Of a stretch of 64,000 nt of DNA, positions 32,659 to 42,021 are shown piece by piece. The first letter of the stretch is position 1; each line of letters opens with the position of its first letter. The stretch lies in the NCBI RefSeq assembly GCF_000331305.1, contig NZ_KB217481.1, forward strand, positions 94,765 to 158,764, in the 5' to 3' direction. Under the pieces are notes generated by a model. That model ran no database searches. It was not told the DNA's origin and worked only from the letters and a program-made list of their open reading frames with translations. The translations under genes and the position numbers were made by a program. The stretch comes from Calothrix sp. PCC 7103 (GTDB taxonomy: Bacteria; Cyanobacteriota; Cyanobacteriia; Cyanobacteriales; Nostocaceae).

Positions 32659-34425
32659 TTACGCTTTCTCTGCCCAAGACTTGCAAATGGCAGCATCGAC
32701 GACACAAGGTATGTGGCGTAAAAAAGTAGAGCCGGCTTGTTGCATCAACTCTACTACAAGGTTTCTCGTTTCTACTGCATGGGCATGAGGAACTTCGACA
32801 ACTATTTCATCATGAACAAGGGCGATGATGCAAGCGTCATATTTTATAAGAGGCGCCCATAATAACGAGACAGCGAGTTTTGTTATATCGGCGTTAAGTC
32901 CTTGGACGGGAGTGTTGACAGCTTCGGTGAAAGGCGCCGGGTAGCTCCACTTTCGGATACGGCCTGAAAGGGTTCGGACGATTTTAGTATTTTGACTTTT
33001 GATTTGTTTGTGCCATTCAAGAAGACCAGGAAATCGTTTAAAAAACTTCGCGCTTATTTCTTCTGCTTCTTTCTGAGCAATAGCAACACCGTAGTTAGAA
33101 CGTGCGTAAACTACAAGGCTAGCAGGCATCATGCCATACACGAGTCCGAAATTGACAGGTTTTGCGAGTCTTCTATCTTCTTTGGTAACTTGGTCGAGCG
33201 GTTTATCGAGTATCACACTTGCTGTAAGTGAGTGGATGTCGAGTCCTTGCTGATATGCGAGTGTTAAGGTTTCGTCGCCGCATACTTCAGCAATAATCCG
33301 AAGCTCCATTTGGGAGTAGTCAGCGACGATTAGGTCGTAACCTTCTTCGGGTACAAACAATGATCTAAATTTTGTATTATTAGGAATTTGCTGGAGTGGC
33401 GGGTTGCGTACACTCATCCGTCCAGTCGCGGCGCCGATCTGAAAAACCGAAGTATGAATCCTGCCTGTTTTAGGGTTAATGAATCTTTCTAACTTGTTAA
33501 GATACTTGGTTAAATAATCGTTAGCCTTGCGGTAGTCTACGAATTTTTGGATTAGCTCGTTTTGACCTATATATATAGATAAATGATCTTTGTCTGTGCT
33601 GGTGAGCGGTACGCCAAGTAGGTTAAATGCCTTTTTAACTTGGTGGTGGCTATTTAAGTTAATCTTGGTTTTGTACTCACTGGGGAATAAAGGTAAAGTT
33701 GTGCTATTGCTGACGTCATCAAGTTGTAAACTATTTTCCAACTCAGCTTTTAATTTTTTTTTTAATTCGCTGTACTCTTTTTGTAAGACCTTGAGTTGAG
33801 GCAAATCGAGCTTCATGCCTTTAAATTCAAGCATTGCGGCGCCTGTTAAGCAACCAAACTCAATGTCGCGCGCTCTTTCAAGTTTTAAGTTTTTGATTTT
33901 TTTGCTTAACTCACGTTCAAGTGGCAGCAAAACCAAAGCATCTTCCGCAGCATAATCAAGCTGTTCGGAAGTTAACTTGGGCACAGACCAGTTGCTATCT
34001 TGTTCTGTTTTATCAAGTTCAATTCCTAGGTGCCTATGGGTAACAACTTTAAGGCTGTGCGTTAAACCTAGGCCGTTGTCAACTAAGATTGATGCAAGCT
34101 GAGTGTCGAAATATGGTGGGCTAACTGGTATTCCGGCGCCCCACAGCATTTGGATATCAAATATACCGTTATGAAATATTTTAGTTATATGTTCAGAAGC
34201 GAGTATTTTAATTAGTAAATCGGTAACTTCGGTTTTAAACAGGTCAATTATAAGCGTTGGTTCTGACTCGCAGGAAATTTGAAGTAATCTGATTTTATTA
34301 GTGTGTGGGCACAACCCTGTAGTTTCGGTATCTATCGCAATTAGGTTGTGGAAGGCCACATTTTCAAGATGGGTGTCTAAATCTAAGGTGTTAACTATAT
34401 ATATATAGTTATTTTTACTGTTCAT
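32659..34425 (-). CDS. Family A DNA polymerase with 3'-5' exonuclease domain
   Basis: The 588-residue protein lacks the 5' nuclease of chromosomal Pol I. The proofreading domain shows IAIDTETTGL (D32, E34), IFHNGIFDIQML and LDYAAEDALVLLPLE. The polymerase domain shows ATGRMSVRNPPLQQIPN, motif A VADYSQMELRIIAEV, motif B RRLAKPVNFGLVYG and motif C IALVHDEIVVEV, all complete. This is the phage/plasmid type of replicative family A polymerase. It overlaps dnaX by 11 bases and is the last gene of the primase-dnaX-polymerase unit. Two in-gene TA palindromes code for Y-I-Y-I and S-I-Y-I. Confidence 0.93.
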   Translation of the reverse strand: MNSKNNYIYIVNTLDLDTHLENVAFHNLIAIDTETTGLCPHTNKIRLLQISCESEPTLIIDLFKTEVTDLLIKILASEHITKIFHNGIFDIQMLWGAGIPVSPPYFDTQLASILVDNGLGLTHSLKVVTHRHLGIELDKTEQDSNWSVPKLTSEQLDYAAEDALVLLPLERELSKKIKNLKLERARDIEFGCLTGAAMLEFKGMKLDLPQLKVLQKEYSELKKKLKAELENSLQLDDVSNSTTLPLFPSEYKTKINLNSHHQVKKAFNLLGVPLTSTDKDHLSIYIGQNELIQKFVDYRKANDYLTKYLNKLERFINPKTGRIHTSVFQIGAATGRMSVRNPPLQQIPNNTKFRSLFVPEEGYDLIVADYSQMELRIIAEVCGDETLTLAYQQGLDIHSLTASVILDKPLDQVTKEDRRLAKPVNFGLVYGMMPASLVVYARSNYGVAIAQKEAEEISAKFFKRFPGLLEWHKQIKSQNTKIVRTLSGRIRKWSYPAPFTEAVNTPVQGLNADITKLAVSLLWAPLIKYDACIIALVHDEIVVEVPHAHAVETRNLVVELMQQAGSTFLRHIPCVVDAAICKSWAEKA

Positions 34426-35683
34426 TCATCTCACCCCTTATCAGTTCTACCCAGGCAACAGCTTTCTTACCATTCACAGCAAGTAAGTTATTCCACATAG
34501 TGGACACTTCCGTAATTGATTTTGCTGGTAATTTGGAATGTCCCCATTTAATAGCATCATCATAAGACTTCCAAGTTTTCCAAGGCGCCTCTTCTATCTC
34601 AAGTAGTGGAGTTACAGGCATCGTGACTTCGGGAGTTGAAGCAACTGCAACGACTTTACTACTGGTTTTGGTTGAATCTAGTAATTTTAAAAACCCAACT
34701 TCTAACCATATTTGAGGATTAACCGTAGATTTTAGCTGCTTCTGTATTTCAAGTAAATAATCTGAAATTCGCATCAACTTGTTTGTTTGGTCTGGCTCTG
34801 CTATTAGCTGGTCGGTTATAAATTTAGCAAACTGGTTTACAATAGTTTCTGGTTCTTTACCTTCAAAAGCTAAAAATCTTAGAGTAGTTAAAAGTTCTGT
34901 CTGGTTATTTGTAACCACAAGGTTATACACTTTTTGCAGTAATTCTTTTGAGACTTTGCCAGTTAGCTCATAAATATCGTCGGGAGTAATGGCGCCTGCC
35001 CTGAAAGACTGAGCTTGGTCTAACATGCAAAGCGCATCACGCAAACAACCGTCAGAAAAAGTAGCGATGATTTCAAGCGCTTTAGATTTAATATCTATAT
35101 TTTCAGTTTTGCTTATGGCGCTCAGATGCTGCACCATCGTGTCAGAGTTTACTCGTTTAAAGCTGAAATGTTGACAGCGAGAAGCTACTGACTCTTTAAC
35201 CTTATGTAGTTCAGTGGTGGCAAGTATAAATACTGCGTAGGCTGGTGGTTCTTCGATAGTCTTGAGCAAGGAGTTGAATGCCTCGCGCGTCAGCATATGC
35301 ACTTCATCGATTATGATAACTTTGTACTTGCCAGATATTGGGGCGTAATGCAATTTTTCAATTAATTTGGTTGCGTTCTCGACTCCACTGTTGGAGGCTG
35401 CGTCTATCTCAATAATATCGAGAGATGCTTGTTTCAAGGCTTCTGTACATGAAAAGCATAACCCACAAGGTTCGGCGCCGTTTACCCGATTGCTACAGTT
35501 TAAGGCAGCTGCAAAAATACGAGCTGTGGAAGTTTTACCACATCCACGTGGTCCATAGAATAAATAAGCTGGCGCCACTCTCTCTCGTTTAATCGCGTTG
35601 GACAGTGTTTGGGCTATAGGCGCCTGACCTACAAGATCAGAAAATTTAGCAGGTCTATATTTTTGATGAAAAGGAATGTACAT
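34415..35683 (-). CDS. dnaX: DNA polymerase III tau/gamma-like clamp-loader ATPase
   Basis: MYIPFHQKYRPAKFSDLVGQ is the standard opening of DnaX. Next come GPRGCGKTSTARIFAAALNC (Walker A), a cysteine cluster for zinc around residues 64-80 (EPCGLCFSC), KVIIIDEVHMLTREAFNSLL (Walker B), EPPAYAVFILATTELHKV (sensor 1) and SRCQHFSFKR. At 422 residues it has the gamma core and a short tail, without the long tau extension. It would form a loader with the HolA and HolB encoded at 28-29.8 kb. Ten bases separate it from the primase gene upstream. Confidence 0.92.
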   Translation of the reverse strand: MYIPFHQKYRPAKFSDLVGQAPIAQTLSNAIKRERVAPAYLFYGPRGCGKTSTARIFAAALNCSNRVNGAEPCGLCFSCTEALKQASLDIIEIDAASNSGVENATKLIEKLHYAPISGKYKVIIIDEVHMLTREAFNSLLKTIEEPPAYAVFILATTELHKVKESVASRCQHFSFKRVNSDTMVQHLSAISKTENIDIKSKALEIIATFSDGCLRDALCMLDQAQSFRAGAITPDDIYELTGKVSKELLQKVYNLVVTNNQTELLTTLRFLAFEGKEPETIVNQFAKFITDQLIAEPDQTNKLMRISDYLLEIQKQLKSTVNPQIWLEVGFLKLLDSTKTSSKVVAVASTPEVTMPVTPLLEIEEAPWKTWKSYDDAIKWGHSKLPAKSITEVSTMWNNLLAVNGKKAVAWVELIRGEMNEQ

Positions 35684-35693
35684 ATAATTTTAT

Positions 35694-36629
35694 TTATGAT
35701 TTTTTTAAATAATAGTGCAGAGTTGATACTGTACGTCTATTGTTGTTGGCGAAGGTATCCCATTTATATTCGCATTCGCCTTCTTTAAATTTTGGTGATT
35801 TTTTACTCCAGTCAACCCATAAATTTAAGAAGCTGCTATCGAGAGCGTAAAGAGTTTTACCTACATCTATCCAAGAGTGGTAGTCGTCAGCAAACTTTAA
35901 ATTTATTTTTCCTAGAATATTTTCAATATCTTCGCGGCTATAATTTTTATCTATATATATATAGTTATTGTTCGAGATTGTTCGGAGCATTGCACGCTTT
36001 ATCCAATCAGGCGCCTGGGCTACATCTACATCAGTCGGGCTACAGTTATTTAGAAAAAAGTAATTTCGTCCACTGGTATGCAGTGATGGAGGAAGAGTAG
36101 ACCCTAAACCGCTGCCGCGTAACTCTAATTTATCCTTTCCTATATGAAAAGTTAGAGACATCAGACTTTGCCCTAATTCCTTGTTTGTTTTAAATAACCT
36201 GTGGGCGTGGTGGGGTGTACCCGATGAATAACTTATAGTTGGAGGCATTAAATCGAGTGCAAATCTATATAACTCGCTGCTGGTAATCCCTTCTAAGTCA
36301 TCATTGCTGGCACCAGTGGCAAGTTGAACTAATTTTTTATAGCCTCCAATTCCATCAAAATCGGCAGCTATTATAAATTCTTGGTCGTTTAACCCGCAAA
36401 CTAAAGCTATGCCATTAGGAACTATCAGTTTACCTCCATATTTAGATTGAATTTTGATTCGACCATTTGAACTAAGTTCTTCTTTCAACTGATTAGGTAA
36501 AAAGCAGTCAGTATTCCAGTTTTTACCTACTGGATTTTTGTTCATCGTCGGTGTCAGGCGCCAGTGCTGGGGAAGTATATCAAGGGTTTCTAGTATTTGT
36601 TGTATTTGTTGTATTTGTGATTTTATCAT
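35694..36629 (-). CDS. Primase-polymerase (prim-pol) with PriCT-2-like domain
   Basis: Start set at ATG 36629 (MIKSQIQQIQQIL); the longer GTG frame begins inside a hairpin. The first 220 residues fit the bifunctional primase/polymerase fold: WRLTPTMNKNPVGKNW (binding loop), FIIAADFDGIGG with the acidic D-x-D, YSSGTPHHAHRLF with the catalytic histidine, KLELRGSGLGSTLPPSLH. The last 90 residues (DIENILGKINLKFADDYHSW, LWVDWSKKSPKFKEGE, KWDTF) are a PriCT-2-type domain that usually links to a helicase such as VapE. No helicase is attached here; the VapE relics are at 15 kb. Confidence 0.8.
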   Translation of the reverse strand: MIKSQIQQIQQILETLDILPQHWRLTPTMNKNPVGKNWNTDCFLPNQLKEELSSNGRIKIQSKYGGKLIVPNGIALVCGLNDQEFIIAADFDGIGGYKKLVQLATGASNDDLEGITSSELYRFALDLMPPTISYSSGTPHHAHRLFKTNKELGQSLMSLTFHIGKDKLELRGSGLGSTLPPSLHTSGRNYFFLNNCSPTDVDVAQAPDWIKRAMLRTISNNNYIYIDKNYSREDIENILGKINLKFADDYHSWIDVGKTLYALDSSFLNLWVDWSKKSPKFKEGECEYKWDTFANNNRRTVSTLHYYLKKS

Positions 36630-36641
36630 TTTACTGAAAAA

Positions 36642-36680
36642 CCTCACTTAGTTAATCTATTAATTAGATACTAAGCGAGG
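36642..36680 (-). promoter_or_regulatory. Attenuator-like hairpin covering the prim-pol ribosome site
   Basis: On the minus strand CCTCGCTTAGT pairs with ACTAAGTGAGG (36670-36680 with 36642-36652, one mismatch), followed by TTTTTC and, 13 bases after the stem, the ATG at 36629. The only ribosome-site-like bases (GTGAGG) lie in the downstream arm. It could stop transcripts from the DMP19-like gene upstream and limit primase translation. Confidence 0.5.
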
Positions 36681-36849
36681 CTTACTATTAGATTTTGTGC
36701 GTTCTAATTCTATTTATTATTTTGCTGTAAGGTTTAATTGTTGCCTATCTTATACTATTTTTATATGAAGATGTACATTATTATTCTTAGTCCCCCGAAA
36801 TCGCGGGAGGTTGGGGGATTTAATATAACTGCTTCATATTAAATCGGTA

Positions 36850-37260
36850 TTACTCTAATGTTTCAAGATATTTTTCGCATTGATGCATAAATTCTTCGCT
36901 GATGCGATAGTAAGCTTCATCTAGCTCATTTAACTCTAACATTTCTGTTAGGTCATATTCGTCTTCTGCAAAGAACCTTGCCGTTATAACTTGTGACCAA
37001 TAGCTATTTACTAATTTTTCAACTTCTATTCCAATGGGGATACAATTTAAATGAAATTTTAAGTAGTTTATTCCTACATAATATTTATTTATGTGATATT
37101 GCTGGAATCCGCCATTTTCTACTTGATAATTCAAATTGCCTAGGACTACTGCTGCTCTTTGCTTTTTGTTGAGCATTTCTAAAAATTGCTCGTAATTCAG
37201 ATGTGGGTTATTATTCCACAATTCATAAGCTTCATCCATTATTTGTTGATGTAACGACAT
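36850..37260 (-). CDS. DMP19/DUF4375-like protein, 136 aa
   Basis: The core LNKKQRAAVVLGNLNYQVEN and GGFQQYHINKYY carries the family signature (L-x-x-x-V-x-N-G-G-F-x-Q-Y/F). The rest is helical and acidic (EDEYDLTEMLELNELDEAYY). The human-parasite-named DMP19 family is often described as a DNA-mimic, consistent with the acidic surface, but this is inference from family. Located upstream of the replication unit on the same strand, separated by the hairpin at 36642. Between 36681 and 36849 a short CCCCCGAAATCGCGGGAGGT element is the only feature. Confidence 0.65.
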   Translation of the reverse strand: MSLHQQIMDEAYELWNNNPHLNYEQFLEMLNKKQRAAVVLGNLNYQVENGGFQQYHINKYYVGINYLKFHLNCIPIGIEVEKLVNSYWSQVITARFFAEDEYDLTEMLELNELDEAYYRISEEFMHQCEKYLETLE

Positions 37261-37570
37261 ATTTAAAACGTATCCGCTCGATAAGTAGGGGTAGCGGCAA
37301 TGTGCGAGCGCACGTGCCTTCCAAAGTGGAAAATAAACATATTGTCATATTTAGGCAATGATATTGCCCTATTGTTCCCGACGTTCAATCAGGCGCCTCC
37401 TAACAGTTCACGACGAAGAGGAGTGAGCATCACAATTAATCGGCTCCTGGCTTGCACTGTACGTGTACAAGGCAGCAACAAGAAGTCAACAGCAAAACAA
37501 TAATAAGAAACCAGGTAGAAAAAATGTAGTTCGGGATGGAAAGTACACGTAACGTTATAGAATATGGTAC
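37261..37570. other. Intergenic stretch before the transposase
   Basis: No gene is supported. The part GCCTCCTAACAGTTCACGAC at about 37396-37415, followed by GAAGAGGAGTGAGC, belongs to a type of short dispersed repeat I know from filamentous cyanobacteria, often mis-annotated as protein (its minus-strand translation reads TPLRRELLGGA). The outer end of the transposase element was not identified. Confidence 0.4.
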
Positions 37571-39332
37571 ATGACGCAAAATCCGGAGAACGAAAAGTTA
37601 GTACCCCAATTGCTGCAAAACATTGACCCAAGAGAAATTGCAGATACTTCTGTGCGTCAAACTATAGAAATACTGTTGAACTTGATAGAAGAGCTAAACT
37701 CGAAGGTAAAAAGTTTAGAAGAAGAAAAGCAGAAGTTACAAGATGAAATCAATCGTCTCAAGGGAGAAGATGGCAAGCCAGACATCAAAGCCAATAAAAC
37801 TAAAGGGTTCAAGAAAGACCATTCATCAGAAAAAGAACGAAAAACACCTAAAAAACATATAAAAAGTAGTAAAAATGTCAACATCACAATAGATAGAAAG
37901 GAAATATTACCATACTCCAAGTCGGAGCTACCATACGATGCAGAATTTAAAGGCTATGAAGAAGTAGTCGTCCAAGACATCTCGTTTAAAACTGATAACG
38001 TATTATTCTTAAAACCAAAATACTACTCGGCTTCAGAGGGGAAAACATACTTGGCTCCATTACCTTTAGGTTATGATGGGGAGTTTGGTCCTGGAGTAAA
38101 AGCCTTTGTCATTAGCCTATATTACGGAGGCAATATGACTCAGGGCAAAATTTTAGAGTTTTTAGAAGATATTGGTATCTCAATGTCAGCAGGATATTTA
38201 TCAAATCTGTTAATTAAAAACACGGAAGATTTTGAGGCTGAGTTAAACGAAGTATACGTAGAAGGACTAGCTAGTACTCCCTGGCAACATCTAGACCAAA
38301 CATCCGCGCGCGTAAAAGGTGTAAATCACACCACGAATGTAATTTGTAATCCATTGTATACATTATATTCGACGACACTGAAAAAAGACCGATTAACAGT
38401 ACTTGGCGTATTACAGAACAACCGAGAACTTCAATTTATAATCAGTCCACTCACTTACGAATTACTCGATAGCTTAAATTTACCAACAAAGTGGAAAAAT
38501 CAACTCAAATTATTACCTCAAAATACAGTATTCACAGAGCCAGAGTTTGACACTTTGCTTGATACTTATTTAAGTAAACTCGGTTCTCAACAGCGTACTC
38601 GTGTATTAGAAGCAGCAGCAATTAGTTTTTACCATCAGCAAACCGACATTCCAATAATACAGACACTTATATGTGATGATGCTCCTCAATTCAAGCTACT
38701 GACTGATAGTTTAGCGTTGTGCTGGGTACATGAAGGGCGCCACTATAAAAAATTGACTCCGTTTGTTCCTTGCCACCAGGAGATTTTAGACAAATTTCTA
38801 ACAGAATTTTGGGATTATTATCGAGAATTACTTGCTTATAGAGATTCTCCGAGCGTTCATAGAAAAATTGAGTTGGAGTCAAAGTTTTGGAAAATTTTTG
38901 GTACTAAAAGCGGTTATGAGCAGTTGGATGAGCGAAAACAATTAACAGCAGCAAAAGTATCTGAGTTGCTATTGGTCTTAGAATATCCGGAACTGCCGTT
39001 ACATAATAATCCTGCTGAACTGGCAGCAAGAACAATGGTGCAGCGACGCAACATTAGTTACGCGACTCAAACAACTCAGGGTACTAAAGCTTGGGATATT
39101 TTTATGTCTCCCTTCGGGTTCGCCACTTTGGCGGGACGGAAACCGACACCGCCAAGTGGACTCACTTGTCGCGACTACTCGTAAATTAGGAATAAGCTTT
39201 TTTAAATACATTCAAGACCGTATTTCCTCCAAAAGTAAAATTCCATCATTGGGAACTATCATTAGAAATAAATGTTTTCAAGAGTCAATTCTTCTGTCAG
39301 ACCAAGAAGAATTACTTTGTATGTCAGGGTAA
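37571..39332 (+). pseudogene. IS66-type transposase, broken near the C-terminus
   Basis: The intact reading would give about 570 residues. A coiled-coil N-terminus (NSKVKSLEEEKQKLQDEINR) and a basic linker (HSSEKERKTPKKHIKSSKN) precede the IS66-like catalytic region: LYYGGNMTQGKILEFLEDIG, WQHLDQTSARVKG, LICDDAPQFKLLTDSLALCW with the D of the DDE triad, VHEGRHYKKL and LPLHNNPAELAARTMVQRRN (N-N-x-x-E). After WDIFMS a 55-bp hairpin repeat shifts the frame and the protein stops at 39184; the original end (KLGISFFKYIQDRISSKSKI) continues to 39332. Only one GGCGCC lies in the gene. Confidence 0.85.
39110..39164. repeat. 55-bp hairpin repeat inserted in the transposase
   Basis: The inserted sequence starts CCCTTCGGGTTCGCCACTTT and ends CCGCCAAGTGGACTCA. 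CCACTTTGGCGG and CCGCCAAGTGG pair around a 14-base loop. Removing the 55 bases restores the reading FMS-LVATTRKLG. It resembles the small dispersed repeats of filamentous cyanobacteria that begin with CTTCGGGTTCGCC. Confidence 0.75.
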
Positions 39333-39743
39333 ACACTTTTAGAAGTTAATCAACTTGTTAAACTAAAACCTCAAGCGCATTTGATATTGGATGCGTTTAA
39401 TTATGCTGCATCTCTATTTTGTGCGGTTATAGTGCCATGCGAAACAGCCAAGGCGTTTAGAAGTGCCGGACTCGTGATAGCGCTATAGTCGTTTGAATTT
39501 TTCATTCGTTAAATGGTTATTTATTACCTAAATGTACTAAAAATCATTGTGCTTTGAAGTTAAAATACTTAAGCATGTATCCAATAAAATGCAAAATTTT
39601 TTATCTTCGTTCAATGCCGCTGCAGGCGCGTAGCGCCCGCATAGCTTGAGTTATTTTATAAAGAATAAATTTTTTAAAAACACCAGAGGTATTACTACTC
39701 ACCCCAATTTATCGAGCCGATACTTTAAAACCTTTAATAAATA
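39333..39743. other. Gene-free stretch after the transposase
   Basis: I see no supportable gene here. Small palindromes are present (GATAGCGCTATAG near 39477; GGCGCGTAGCGCC near 39624) and the region has no GGCGCC. A short open reading on the plus strand (KPQAHLILDAFNYAASLF, about 39370) might be a relic. The right end of the insertion sequence was not found. Confidence 0.4.
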
Positions 39744-40154
39744 TTAAAGTGATATCGATTTAATTTTCTGAGAAGACAGGCGCCATTCTTGTATTAGCGC
39801 TTTTTCTAATTCTTCTACTATATAGTCATACATGATGTTATTGTTATCACGGTCGTTGATGAGTAAATCAAGTTGTGCTAATAACCATTCGCAGCCATTC
39901 ATATTAGAGCTTAAAGGGGGCAAGTCTGGGTTTAGTAGAATCTCGTCGTTTGCCAAACTGTAGGCACCTGGTGCTATATCATCAAGATTTAAACTTTGTT
40001 TCAATAGATTAAAGATGCGGTTAATTAAATATTCTTGTTCTTTGTTTATGCTTGTAATTAATTCATTAAGTAGTTCTGTAGCTTTGTCGGTGAACCACCA
40101 TTGGTCGTTATCGTCTCTAAAATCGTCTTCAGAACCTGCGACTAAAATCGGCAT
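39744..40154 (-). CDS. Hypothetical protein, 136 aa
   Basis: The protein starts MPILVAGSEDDFRDDNDQWW and is acidic and helical in the rest (ATELLNELITSINKEQEYLI; YDYIVEELEKALIQEWRL). No family is recognised. A paired-GGCGCC hairpin at 40194-40213 separates it from the amidoligase gene. Confidence 0.6.
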   Translation of the reverse strand: MPILVAGSEDDFRDDNDQWWFTDKATELLNELITSINKEQEYLINRIFNLLKQSLNLDDIAPGAYSLANDEILLNPDLPPLSSNMNGCEWLLAQLDLLINDRDNNNIMYDYIVEELEKALIQEWRLSSQKIKSISL

Positions 40155-40193
40155 AAAAACCTCTTATAAATTATAAATATATTAAATAAAGCA

Positions 40194-40213
40194 GGCGCCG
40201 ATTATTAGGCGCC
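40194..40213 (-). terminator. Paired-GGCGCC hairpin after the amidoligase
   Basis: Two copies of the self-complementary GGCGCC (40194-40199 and 40208-40213) are eight bases apart and can fold on each other. On the minus strand GCTTTATTT follows. It lies 60 bases past the amidoligase stop. Confidence 0.5.
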
Positions 40214-40272
40214 ATTTCATAGACAATTCGTAGACACTTCGTCAGCAACCCACTTTCTTTGTCATTTGCAGA

Positions 40273-41985
40273 TTATATGTACAGCCCATCTCCAAAAATA
40301 GGCAAAGGCTCGTTTATATCTAGAGCTTCAGAGAGAGCAAGTATTCCATGTAAATCAAGATAATTTTCTGGTTTGTATTCTTCAGTGACTTTATGATTGT
40401 GTAATGTAGGAGTGTAAAATTCGCCTTTGTACCACGATTCATTTTCTTCTGAATTAATGAAAGTTTGAAGGCGCCCATCAAAATACGACCAACGCTCTAT
40501 GCTATCTATAGATTCTCTAACACCATCACGATTAAATTTATTATCGGTTTGTGTAAACAACAACCAATTATCAATAGTGTTAGTAAACACTGTCTCTATT
40601 CCATCTTTAACAAAGGACAAGTAGTCAATACCTTTCTTAGTTTTGATAGTTATAACATCATACTTGCTTGCTGATTCTATGATTCGAGATAACAAAACAA
40701 ACCAATTTGATTGTAGTTCTACATCACCAGTAGAAGGTAAAATCCGCCACTCGAAGGTGGGTAAGAGCTTTTCTTTAAGCATAGGCGCCGGAGAACATGC
40801 AAAATACCTCGGATTTCTGACAATGTTAGCAGCTAGGGATGAAAATTCTTCACGAGATGCGGCTGATGCTGCGTACTTATTAATTTCTTGATAATTGAAT
40901 TCATGCTGCATTGGGGCACAGCCGTAAGTTAAAGCCAAAGCAAATTCATAAGAAAGTGCTTCTTTATCAGCAAGTAATTCTTCATCGCCCATGATACCGC
41001 GAACTATCTGGTTAATTTTGCGTTGGACGTAACCAAGCTGAGTCAAGTCGGCTTTGTTTTTTCTTTTAAGCAGATGTTCGTCAACACGGGCGCCTATCGG
41101 CAAGCAAAAATTGTTGTTTCTTCGTGTTGGAGGAATTATATCCATTACAGCATGAGATGCTGCTGCTGTGACAGCCGCTACATTAGCCAAGTATTTTAAA
41201 TATTCTTCACCTTGCAAATCAGGTCTTTCTACGCTAACGTGCAAGTGAACCCCAGACGATTTTGTGAAGTGTACTCCAATTCTTTTTAAGGAATTGACTA
41301 CCACTTTATAAATGCCCGTTAGTTCATAAACATCGCCGCACACTGGAAATCCTGCTTCTAACCCAGAGTAAGTCTTGAAATCGAATCGTTGCTCAGGATT
41401 ATTAACATCATGATAACGCTCTTCAAAGCTGGCTATATTTTGGCTTGTGGTTCCATGCACCGAGTTATCGAAGCCAATGTTTACACAATTTTCAGAGGCG
41501 CCTTGTATAAACCCGCAAAGCTCCAGTCTGTCAAACAGTTTCAATACTGTTTGTTCGATGTTACCTCGTTCTATATTTATGAGGGTTCCATCTAAAGGCG
41601 ATTCTAATGTGATTGGGGCATCATACTTTTGAGCAGTTTTTATTAACCGCTCTTTTATTTTGTTAATATCCGCAGCATTAAGCTTACATCTATAAGGTAA
41701 GCCAGCATTTTCTAGCTCGCTGTCAATGATGCCAGCTATATAAATCATCTGCACCAACTGCATAAACTTGGGTTGGCGCCTCATTGGCTTTGAATGCTTG
41801 ATTACAGCTAATTGAATAATTGGTTTTAAAGCTTCTCTGATTGAAGCAGATAGTCGGGATAAGGGCACCTCGGTTAAAGGTAAAAATTCAAGTTCGGCGC
41901 CAACTGACATTTCAACATTTTTGTTATAATAAGCCGATTCTTCAGACTTTTCGATAATTGCGGGTGGATTTAGTGTAGAGTACAT
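40273..41985 (-). CDS. Amidoligase-family enzyme, 570 aa
   Basis: The protein keeps the order of amidoligases of the glutamine-synthetase-like fold: SVGAELEFLPLTEVP near residue 30 (G-x-E-x-E-F), FTKSSGVHLHVSVERPDLQG near residue 240 (S-G-x-H-x-H-x), and LLPTFEWRILPSTGDVELQS near residue 410 (x-E-x-R-x-x-x-x-x-x-D). It is longer than usual, with extra helical parts. These enzymes join amino groups to carboxylates using ATP, for example in peptide modification. The intrinsic terminator at 42022-42048 separates it from the AAA/WGR genes, so it probably has its own promoter in the 50-base gap. Confidence 0.75.
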   Translation of the reverse strand: MYSTLNPPAIIEKSEESAYYNKNVEMSVGAELEFLPLTEVPLSRLSASIREALKPIIQLAVIKHSKPMRRQPKFMQLVQMIYIAGIIDSELENAGLPYRCKLNAADINKIKERLIKTAQKYDAPITLESPLDGTLINIERGNIEQTVLKLFDRLELCGFIQGASENCVNIGFDNSVHGTTSQNIASFEERYHDVNNPEQRFDFKTYSGLEAGFPVCGDVYELTGIYKVVVNSLKRIGVHFTKSSGVHLHVSVERPDLQGEEYLKYLANVAAVTAAASHAVMDIIPPTRRNNNFCLPIGARVDEHLLKRKNKADLTQLGYVQRKINQIVRGIMGDEELLADKEALSYEFALALTYGCAPMQHEFNYQEINKYAASAASREEFSSLAANIVRNPRYFACSPAPMLKEKLLPTFEWRILPSTGDVELQSNWFVLLSRIIESASKYDVITIKTKKGIDYLSFVKDGIETVFTNTIDNWLLFTQTDNKFNRDGVRESIDSIERWSYFDGRLQTFINSEENESWYKGEFYTPTLHNHKVTEEYKPENYLDLHGILALSEALDINEPLPIFGDGLYI

Positions 41986-42021
41986 TGAGAGATACCTTTA
42001 ATAATATAATGTAAGTAAATA

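Noticed and set aside
36780-36820. CCCCCGAAATCGCGGGAGGT element as an IS200/IS605 end
   Set aside because: It resembles transposon-end hairpins of cyanobacteria, but no transposase, partner end or insertion boundary is visible.
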